This document shows positions 56,091-64,000 of a stretch of 64,000 nucleotides of DNA, one piece after another. Positions within the stretch are counted from its first letter, which is position 1; every line of letters begins with the position of its first letter. The notes below the pieces were generated by a model. It saw only the letters and a list, made by a program, of their open reading frames with translations. It made no database searches and had not been told where the DNA came from. Origin of the DNA: Cristatella mucedo (lineage: Eukaryota; Bryozoa; Phylactolaemata; Cristatellidae); NCBI GenBank assembly GCA_009760855.2, contig WPIO01000042.1, forward strand, positions 2,214,001 through 2,278,000, written 5' to 3'. The position numbers and the translations under genes are program-made.

Positions 56091-56819
56091 TTTTCTCTCT
56101 AGATCTGATAAACGATCATCGAAGGCTTGATTACCATTTTCTTTAAAGTGAAAAACACTATGGGATATTTTCATTTTTTAGAAAGCACTGAAATATAAAA
56201 CTGTCTTTAGTGCACGCATACGATCTTTATAAAAGGGCTGTCAATAAAAATTATCGACAGTGCCCCGACTTTACCATATCCGGCACCGGGCAAAAATGTT
56301 TCCATTAATCACACGGAGTTGCAGCCATAGCAGCTTCGGCCATACTGGGAGAAATTTTTTGCAAGTATCTGCAGAGATGACAGATCCTTGGCTACTATCA
56401 CCTGGTCATTCAACTGGTGACTTTGCCTGCAGACTGGTGCCTGGTGACTTGAAATGGGGCAACTGGGGCGTGAAGTGAAACCACCTAATTCCTTGTAAAC
56501 GTTCGAGGTCATACCTTGACCAAATTTAAAAGATAGGCACCACATATGTTGCTAATCAGGTTGAAGCATATTAGCTGACCGTTCAACAGACTATCACACT
56601 GGACTGCATGATGTCAGTTGTCAGGCATTTATTATTACTTTCCAAAAAAACATCACAGTTGGTTATTTATGGTGCATTTAATTTTTTGGCACGTCTGTTT
56701 GGTAGATTCGGTTTATAAAAATTTGTTCGTTTGTTCACCTCTTTTGAAAGATTGTTGGGCTACATTTCCCATCCCCATGGCCAAAGTAAAAACCGCTGCC
56801 CTCGTGACGAACATCATTC
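56091..56819. other. Unannotated host sequence
   Basis: No supported feature; short frames without domains. Confidence 0.45.
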
Positions 56820-57022
56820 TATTTATTTGTCACGGCATTTAGTGGGTCCCTGTGATTCGACCTTTATGTACTTGCATTCTGACCCTTTACATGTCACCCT
56901 TAGCTTTGTTATTCGTGTTGTTTATTAAGCATACTACCACTAGCCATTCGATCGTGCTTTCATTGCAGCAAATGTAACGTGCCTAGAAAGAGATTGACTA
57001 CTCTGATGGGCTATATCACCTG
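56820..57022 (+). mobile_element. LINE-A 3' end
   Basis: UTR words (tgggtccctgtgattcgacc; 'ctagccattcgatcgtgctt') and a decayed hairpin 'gcctagaaagagattgacta', (tta)n. Confidence 0.78.
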
Positions 57023-57767
57023 TATTATTATTATTATCCTCATTCTCATCGCTTATCAGCCAAACCATAAACTTTCGTCCAATATCCCTTACCTATAAAC
57101 CTGCCTTCCAGAAACGACCAGGGGGAAATGTCCTACAACCAGGCGCAGAGATGTCGCCTCGCAAGGCGAGATACAGGGCGGGTTACTTGTATCCTTGTGA
57201 CAAGAGTGCAACCCATTCCCCATCTGACACATGGGATGAGTGCCAAATTTATGGTGACCTTCAGAACTAATCAGGGAGCTAGTTTTTGTATGAGTCGGTG
57301 AAATAGGTTTTGATATCGCTTGAAATGGAAGTGTCAAGAGAATACAGTGACTAAGAACAAGCAGTCGCGATCGCTCATGTGTGCTTATCTAAGGTTGTCC
57401 TTGTGCTGTTTCGTTATTTCCATTTTCTTTATTTCGGCCTATTTATTTCGTTTGGCGACATTGCATTCCGATGACTAGTAACTTCCACAAATAACTCATT
57501 CCTTATATAAGGGGTATATTTGTGCGGTGTCTAGCGTAGAGTAGGCCTTCTTAGTTCACCAGACCTTCTTAGTTCAGCCCTGAGCCTGCAACCCAGCTTG
57601 GTTGTTTCCCGATCGAGGCAAGCATAGTTTTCTACCCTCAGTCCCACTGAAGACAGCCTACGGTGGCTCCATATTTTTAAATTACTTTTAGTATCATGAT
57701 GAAGGCGCGAGAACTTACAAAATGAAACCTGGCGGTCCTGGCAGATTGCTGATTAATACTAATACGT
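57023..57767. other. Unannotated host sequence
   Basis: No supported feature. Confidence 0.45.
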
Positions 57768-57935
57768 CGGTGAGCCGAGATGGCACACTAGGTAAGGCGG
57801 TTGCTTTCACGACCGAGGTCATGGGTTCGAATCCTGCGGTGGGCGATCCTTTGTTGTTGCCACTGCAAGCGGTGGTGATAGCCGTAAAGGCTCTTCTGTT
57901 GCTATACGAAAGAGTCTGTTAAATCAGCTAGGATT
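57768..57935 (+). mobile_element. SINE-A, best-preserved copy
   Basis: Box A-like 'gatggcacactaggtaaggc' and box B 'atgggttcgaatcctgc' (fits GGTTCGANNCC) show a tRNA-derived RNA polymerase III promoter. The body is 'gtgggcgatcctttgttgtt', 'gcaagcggtggtgatagccg', 'aaggctcttctgttgctata', ending 'ttaaatcagctagga'. It serves as the reference for the other copies. Confidence 0.9.
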
Positions 57936-58954
57936 TTTTGTACGTTGTTCCTATCTTTTTTTGTACAGCACCTAAGTAGAATCACACCTCTATCCAGGCG
58001 CTTTAAAGTTTTGATGTATGAGAATCAATAACCAAAGTACGGTATAGCGAAACGCTAAGTATCCTGCTTAGACAAGCATGCAAAAGCTTGTATTATGCTT
58101 AGGTCACTGTGCTAAAACTAACAAGAATTCACTCAGTATTCGCAAGTTAGTAACCCTTGGCTAGTAGCATACACCGAGTCATGAATAGATACGAATTCAA
58201 ACAATATGGAAACAAAATTTCCGGGTTACTATGGCGTAGGGAAGGAAAGCTGACCGGAACAGAAGCCTCTTTAGCTGAGACTTAAATCATGCAAAGCCAA
58301 TACATTAATCCATGCTTTAACGAATGCTACAAACGAATGAGCTTGCTTTGCTGTCGCATCCCCATTAGTGCCAATATACCCTACGCTGAAAGTATCACGA
58401 CATAACAGTGAAGGACGTGGGCCCGTCCAACGAAAGGTTGTTTTGGAATAGCACGCCCATATTACGGGCAGACGTCACGGGAGTTTAGCTGGGCGAATCG
58501 ATCTTGACGACCATGATTGAGGTCGACGACACCGAGATCCAGAGGTGAGTGGCGAGGTCTTATCGGAGTAGCCGCCCTCCGAGCCTCGATGGATACGTGG
58601 ATGTGGACCACGTAATTGAAAGGTGAACACCGGGGCGAAGTGCCGCGAGCGGTGCTCGGGGGGGGGGGGGCTTTGGCCAAGGCTGAGGCTTAGGGTTGAG
58701 GCTGAAGCTGGAGCTGAAGCTCCGCCTTGAGCGGTGACGGTGAAGATCGGAATGGCGTCTGCAATGCCCGGTCATCCATCCTCATGTGCGATCAGTCCGT
58801 CGCTGGTGCTGTCTGAGCAAACGAGCACGGCCATTTCGCTGCTATCGTTTCCTCGGATAGATAAAATCAAACGATTGATAAAGTCAAATTTTATTTATTC
58901 AGTCATAGAGCAGCTATTACTGGATAAATAAATAAAAATCATTTTAGCAAGAAT
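57936..58954. other. Unannotated, with (GCTGAG)-like repeat near 58675-58735
   Basis: A decayed LINE-A tail (acctctatccaggcgcttta) at about 57970-58010 and an imperfect gaggctgaagctggagc repeat. A possible first exon at 58513-58544 is discussed under rejected items. Confidence 0.45.
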
Positions 58955-59095
58955 AATAGCAATTATACATTTGATAAAGCGCCTTCAGAGAACACGATCT
59001 CTTTCTAGGCGCTTTACAATTGCTGCAAAGGACAAATAATAATTCATTCGTATAGGGAGCCCTAAAAGAACTTAATCTCCAGGTGCTTCACGTAT
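58955..59095 (-). mobile_element. LINE-A 3' tail, followed by a second remnant
   Basis: 'tacatttgataaagcgcctt', hairpin, 'gcgctttacaattgctgcaa'; then another partial tail 59037-59095 ('ttcgtatagggagccctaaa'). Confidence 0.78.
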
Positions 59096-59519
59096 GCCTC
59101 ATGGCTCGAGCATACGACCTCGGCCAGACCTTGAACGGGGCGAGCATTTTTACCAATTACTGACATCTAACGATGCGATTGTCGGCTTCACACCAGTGTG
59201 TACCGCTCCTCCGCAGTTTCTCAAACCAGGATACTGCCGTGGCACTGTCACTGGCCTACTTGATGCCACCCCGGTGAAGCTGTAGTACTTTTTGGAGGAT
59301 GGCGACGCCTATTATGCTGGAATTGCAAGAAACCCTAGACGTCGCTATTGACTACCTGCAAGCAGTTGATTTAAGGAGGAAAGAATCTGAAGCTCGCCCA
59401 TACAGCTGGCAGCTTTAACATAGGCTTTGAGATCGCTCCGTTATGCGGCTGGACGTCGGGCCAGAGTAGGCGAGATTAGGTTTCGCTTACGTTCTGGCGG
59501 GCGTGAACCCGTCCTCTTT
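59096..59519. other. Unannotated host sequence
   Basis: The frame at 59094-59285 has no domain; nothing else is supported. Confidence 0.4.
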
Positions 59520-60560
59520 TCTGTAATGTAATGTACTGTATGTATCTCCGTCTGTAACTCCGAAAGGCCACGAAGACTATGTAGGTGTTAGTCGGGAGAG
59601 TTTTGTAAAGCGCACTTACAGCCTGAGTGGCTTTCGGTACGCATTCGTTAGCCAAGAGACTTCATCTCACGCAATAAAGAGAAAATGAGAAGCGTAGCAG
59701 AGTCAGGAGAGCAGTTGAGGTAGTGAGTCACATGGAAGTAGCAGCTCAGGACAGCTGGAAATGATGTTGCATAGTCGGCAGCAGGAGAGTAGTTGTTATT
59801 GCATGAGAATCTTGGAAGCGAGATCCACAGTGTAGGACCTCCAGAGAAAAAGCTTATGTCGCCAACGGTCTTTAAACGGAGGAATGGGACAGCTAATGTA
59901 TTGCCCACACAGGATCTGGGGCACGAGGAGGCTGAAACTGGTGCAGCAGTTCAGCTAGGTACGAAGTAGCCAAGCCGTGGTGGGTCTTGTGGGTCAGTGA
60001 AAGAACTTGCTCTGTATCCGTTGATCAATCGGCAGCCATCCTAGTTCTTATAATAATTATTATAATAATGCACTTGATAAAGCGCCCTCAGAGAACTCAA
60101 TCTCTTTCTAGGTGCTTTACATTTGCTGCAAAGGGAAACGCGATTGAATGGTGAGTAATTCTTTAGCAAAGGAGACACGTGGTCAAACATCGGGGACTTA
60201 AAAGCAAGCCTTGCAGCCATATTCAGGGTCAGCTGCAGTGGCCTAGTGGCTTTTTCGATAGCCCAGCCAAAAGGGAATTACAATAATTAAGCTGGGACAG
60301 AACCAAAGAACTAGTTAATTTTTTGCAAGCCACCGTGGAAGAACAGTTCCTAATCTTAGATATGGATCTTAATTGATGGCTAGCTGTTGAAGCAGTCTTC
60401 CTAACCAAGATTTCAAAATTTAGGCAGCTGTCGAAGACGACACCTAAAATTCTGAGCACATTGTGATGGTCGCACAACAGCATCACCTATTAGAAGAGCA
60501 CAGCCTTCTAGTCCAGCCACGATCGTAGGGTATCATACGAGCAGGGATTCAGTTTTATTG
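59520..60560 (-). mobile_element. LINE-B copy, longest in the window
   Basis: From the ACATT-rich end at 59522 through the 3' UTR and ORF2 C-terminus: minus frame 60486-60229 reads [60 protein letters not shown], the block downstream of the RT active site in CR1/L2-type LINEs, and 59908-59648 holds the 'LKTVGDISFFSGGPTLW' variant. Frameshifted; nested LINE-A tail inside. Confidence 0.9.
60050..60158 (-). mobile_element. LINE-A tail nested in LINE-B
   Basis: 'ataataatgcacttgataaa', full hairpin and 'gctgcaaagggaaacgcgat', flanked by ttctt (60045-60049 and 60159-60163). Confidence 0.87.
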
Positions 60561-60979
60561 TCGTTTTGTGTAAAGAAATTTTCCGACATCCAGGATCGAA
60601 TGTCGGCAAGGTAAGCATTCAGCTTATCAGTCGCTGCAGCAGATTCCGATGGTTTAAATGTCAAAAACTGGCGCTTATCGTCAGAATAAACGTGATATCC
60701 TTAGGACAGTTGAGTCAGTGAATGAATGGTATGGAACTAACAGCTCAAGATGGATGGAAAGGATTCGCCACAGACACGGGCTCGACCTTCTCTCCAAAGG
60801 AGATGACGGTCACGTGAGTTCGGTTCCTGTCAAGGTTGACAGCAGAAATCTGGGCCTTCTATTGTGATCAGGGAAATGTGTCGATGTGCAATCGAAGCGA
60901 CCACTTTGGTGTCTGCAGCCACTTCTTCCACTCACGTTGCCTCGGCGTCACTTGTAAAGCCCTTTTTCATCGGGCACGA
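60561..60979. other. Unannotated host sequence
   Basis: Nothing supported. Confidence 0.4.
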
Positions 60980-61072
60980 TTGATCCCTCTGCCCGTGCAT
61001 GATCTGCCCGTGCACGATCTGCCCGTTCGTGCACGATTAGCTCGTGCATGATCTGCTCGTGCATGATGATCT
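60980..61072. repeat. GATCTGCCCGTGCAT minisatellite
   Basis: About five imperfect 14-16 bp units (gatctgcccgtgcatgatct...) , each with a gtgcac or tgca palindromic core. Confidence 0.85.
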
Positions 61073-61919
61073 GGGCTTCGATTCGACCCAGTCAACAACA
61101 GGCCGCCTCTGCCCAAAGCGGGAGGAATCCCTACCTCACAAGCTCGGCCATTGCTGTCAGATGACGCCAATGCCAGACGCGACCTTTGGTTGCATGCCTT
61201 CCAGATCACCTGCCACAGCTGGCGGTCATTGACTGTCGCGTTGAGGCTAGCGACAGCCTGCTACGACCGCACCTAGTTGAACCGCCGCCGGGACACTGGT
61301 CATCATTATAGAAGTCGCCAACCCGTTAAAAAATGACGATAACCTCAAGAAAGTTTCAGAATCAAAAAGAGCAGGATCACCAAGTACGCAAGCATGACGA
61401 GCGACTTTATCGAGCAGGTGGAGAGCAGCAGCCTTGCTGCCTTTCGTTGAGGGCGCTCTTGGGGTCATGGCTCCCGGCGAACAAAAGCTGCCTCATCGAT
61501 GTTCTTCCGTGCCGCGGAGATTTTTGAGGCCCTAAAACTCGTAAGCTCTGCGTCAGTGACGCCATTGTGGGCAGCGGTGGCGAGGAAGCCATTCTCCTCA
61601 AATGAATGAGACCTTGCCATCGTTCAGCAAGGCACAGCCGAACCCAAAGAGGATGACCGCTCACCAACCGCGACTCTGTAAGCATCGTATGCAACCATTG
61701 CGAAAATACATATATGAGCGTTAGCTGCCATCGGCTTACAAACGATTCAGCTTGAAGTCGCTCGCCAACGCCAGCTATAAAGTACAAGCGATTTTTTTTG
61801 CCTTCGCTAATTCGGCGTAGCTGCTAGTGCCGCTATGGGGATTTTAACGTCTGCGTCGTTTCCGTTTAGCGTATAGCGAGCGCCCGGCCTGCACATGTTG
61901 CATGCGTCGAGCCGCTAAC
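61073..61919. other. Unannotated host sequence
   Basis: The 126-codon minus frame at 61787-61407 has no recognised domain and no splice support. Nothing else is supported. Confidence 0.35.
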
Positions 61920-62825
61920 AAAATTACTGAGAGCGGACATGACAATACATGTAGTGAAAAGAAAGGGGCCTAAGACTTAACCCCTGAGGCACCCTATGCT
62001 AAGGGCCCCCCCCCCGCTATAACCGACGGTCATCTACTACATTTCATTTACTACATCTGCACTTAGACATGTCTCACTGCGGTAGGACGCCACTTACTAC
62101 GTTTCGTTACGGTAAGACCTGGTCCAGTTTAATTTAAGGTTGTGCCGGCGATACCTGGACGTGTGAAGAGGCACTCCAGATGATCTGAAGGTCAATAGCA
62201 TCAAATGGTGTTATAGGTCCAGGAGCACGAGCAGAGTCTCTACCCCGATCAGCATTACTGACAAGGTAGCTGTAAGCCTGTAGTCAAGCTGTTTTCGTGG
62301 AATTGTTAGCTCTAAGTCGCGACTGGAACTTGCTAGCAAGATCTGATGAATTGAGATAATCGCTCAGTTGTAAAAACGCCTTCAAGTATTTTGTATACGA
62401 ATTTCAGTAGAGAGGTTGGACGAAAATTCCTCAAATTCCCGTGATCTCGGGTAGGTATTTTAATGAGTGGCTTGACAATTTTAACTTTCAGAGGAAAAGG
62501 AGCTTTAACTAGGAACACGTATTTAAAGATGTGCTCTGGTACGCGGCAACAGATCTATGGACGTCACAAGGATAGCTGTGGTGACAGGGTCTGGAGGGCT
62601 AGCGGTCCTATCAGGCTTGGAGACAGGTTTAGCACCTAGTCCAGTAGGGACAGCCAAGGAGCGAAGAGAAGAAGAGCAGGAGTGGTGAGATGGTAGCTTG
62701 CTGAGCCGGAGTGGTAAAATGGCAGTGGGGGAGTGAGTTTCCTTGAATCCGCACTATTTTACCTCGGAAGAATTTGGAAAAACGCTCTGCTGAGTCGCTA
62801 CTGAGATCGCAGAGCAGTAACATAC
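61920..62825 (-). mobile_element. LINE RT fragment, third family (L2/CR1-like)
   Basis: Minus strand gives LLLCDLSSDSAERFSKFF (62823-62629), then FLVKAPFPLKVKIVKPLIKI and LRNFRPTSLLKFVYKILEGV (62518-62333, RT N-terminal block), and a decayed 'GVPQGLS' region near 62000. Distinct in sequence from LINE-A. Confidence 0.75.
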
Positions 62826-63079
62826 GCGATCGCTTACTTGAGAACGGTTTTGAAGATAAAGTAGACTATCTGATTAAGCAGCCTTGTAATACAGCGGCAT
62901 GGCAGTCGTTACCGCTACCAGCTCAGGTGGCAGTGGGCAGGCAGGCAGTACATGAATGCCTCCTGCTTCCTGCAGGACTCGATCCGGCCACCTGCGTCAC
63001 GAAGAAGGAGTACTTTACCCGTTGGTGGATGTTAATGGACGATGACGGACCACACAATTTTGGCTCCATCGATCGGTGA
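62826..63079 (+). CDS. Open frame of unknown identity
   Basis: The plus frame 62774-63079 has its first residues in antisense LINE, but from about 62826 it reads a protein-like sequence without LINE similarity: RDRLLENGFEDKVDYLIKQP, AWQSLPLPAQVAVGRQAVHE, KKEYFTRWWMLM. Its composition is balanced and it includes helical segments. It may be an exon, or part of another mobile-element protein. No domain is recognised. Confidence 0.35.
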
Positions 63080-63489
63080 TGTCCGCTACGTATGTATACA
63101 ATTCGAGCTGGGCCTCAGCTAAACTAATTGCTGCGACATACAATCATCTTCAAATAGAAAGCGGCGGACAGCGAGTCCCGATGACTTATTGGCAGCCTTA
63201 TCTCAAGTCGAGCTCTAGTATTTCATTCTAGTTAGTACAGCTTTCTTTGTGTCAGCCGCAAACCAAAAGGCGTCTCGGCAGGGGACCGAACATTGCCGAA
63301 AAAGGGGCAGGATATGGGTCAATGGGGTGCGATCGAAGGAGAAAATTTAAACAAGAGAATTTGTTTGCGTATGCGTTGGGGCGCGAGCGAAGAGGCGGGG
63401 AGACTCGAACGAACAGTTGTGAAGGCGAGTTGGAACCCGTTGGATCAGACGGGTTGTCGTAATTGATACATCTAAAATATGAAATGGGC
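63080..63489. other. Unannotated host sequence
   Basis: Nothing supported. Confidence 0.4.
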
Positions 63490-64000
63490 CATTCGCTGTG
63501 TCAGCCTTCTTGTCGATGCGATTGCCAGGCACAACGTAGGCTTTCACTTCTATGCAGATGACATTCAGTTGCCCCTTTGCTTCGATCCCTCCCAGCCCTC
63601 CAGCACATCGGATTCTCTCAACCCCCTTGCAGGATGTATCGATAGCATATGTACATGGATGGCAGAACACTTTCTGAAACTGATTGGTGATTAAACGCAG
63701 CTTACAAGCAATGGGCAAACCAAATATTATACAGAACTTGGAAAACCTAACGCTTACAATCGGCACTGCATATCTACTGTTTAATCTGTACGAAATGTAG
63801 GTGCCCTGTTGAAAAAAAGACCTTTCATTAGACGATCGCATCAGCTCCACAGTAAAGTATGCCTAGTTTCAGCTACATAGCATTGCCAATTCGGGCTTGC
63901 TTAAACTGGGGTACTACATTTACATAAATTGGTCTATGAATTTGTGACATCCCGTCTCGACTTCCATAACTCACTCCTTGCTGGTCCACCAGCCTGTGCA
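63490..64000 (+). mobile_element. LINE-A RT fragment, runs off the window
   Basis: Frame 63479-63694 reads [20 protein letters not shown] (YADD intact) and [20 protein letters not shown]. It then decays ('tttcagctacatagcattgc', 'tctcgacttccataactcac') and continues beyond the right edge. Confidence 0.87.

Noticed and set aside
57768-57935. Functional tRNA gene
   Set aside because: Boxes A and B are present but no cloverleaf or anticodon arm can be fitted, and the unit is repeated many times with a long body: a tRNA-derived SINE.
58513-58622. Possible tiny first exon (MIEVDDTEIQ) followed by gtgagt
   Set aside because: The nearest in-phase acceptor would leave an intron of only about 27 bp, too short to trust, and no downstream partner was found.

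Overview
This is a stretch of nuclear DNA from a eukaryote, most likely an invertebrate animal. The evidence is spliced gene fragments with GT-AG introns, a BIR (IAP-type) domain and a TIR domain, and a dense load of non-LTR retrotransposons, tRNA-derived SINEs, an LTR element and a hAT DNA transposon. There is no bacterial operon layout. The species cannot be named from the sequence alone. Host genes are sparse and most long open frames are translated repeats.

Layout. At 0.2-1.24 kb (minus) lies the 5' part of a BIR-domain gene. From 1.8 to 15.6 kb there are LINE and SINE fragments, a CpG-dense block (3.34-4.56 kb), microsatellites and one well-bounded orphan exon (12.0-12.2 kb). At 15.7-19.0 kb (plus) is a TIR-domain gene whose last two exons are clear: a TIR exon and a charged helical tail exon. 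From 19.2 to 26.6 kb there are SINEs, a 290-bp GA tract, LINE copies, two candidate exons of a low-complexity protein, and the longest LINE copy, carrying endonuclease and reverse transcriptase.

From 26.6 to 36.8 kb the base composition changes sharply to AT-rich and gene-dense. This is a degenerate endogenous viral or Polinton-like element. It has a protein-primed type-B DNA polymerase pseudogene with recognisable motifs A, B and C, a run of short plus-strand ORFs mostly preceded by a TATATAG-like box, and at least four paralogous genes carrying bacteriophage tail-fibre-type repeats (NL.DP....DAVTK.YVD), three on the minus strand and one on the plus. No major capsid, ATPase, protease or integrase gene was recognised. 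A host LINE has inserted into one of its small genes, so the element is integrated in host DNA. This combination is the most unusual content of the window.

From 36.8 to 64 kb there are more nested LINE and SINE copies, an LTR with 4-5 bp target duplication (39.47-40.79 kb), a hAT transposon with matching terminal inverted repeats and a perfect 8-bp target duplication (44.83-47.25 kb), a perfect 17-bp-arm hairpin (42.06 kb), a two-exon small ORF (51.18-51.54 kb), and further LINE fragments to the right edge.

Repeat families used below. LINE-A: L2/CR1-like, with a 3' end that folds as a conserved hairpin and ends in (ATT)n. LINE-B: another L2/CR1-like family whose 3' end reads as an ACATT-rich tail. 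SINE-A: tRNA-derived. SINE-B: a tRNA-like head joined to the LINE-A 3' hairpin. These names are local labels only.
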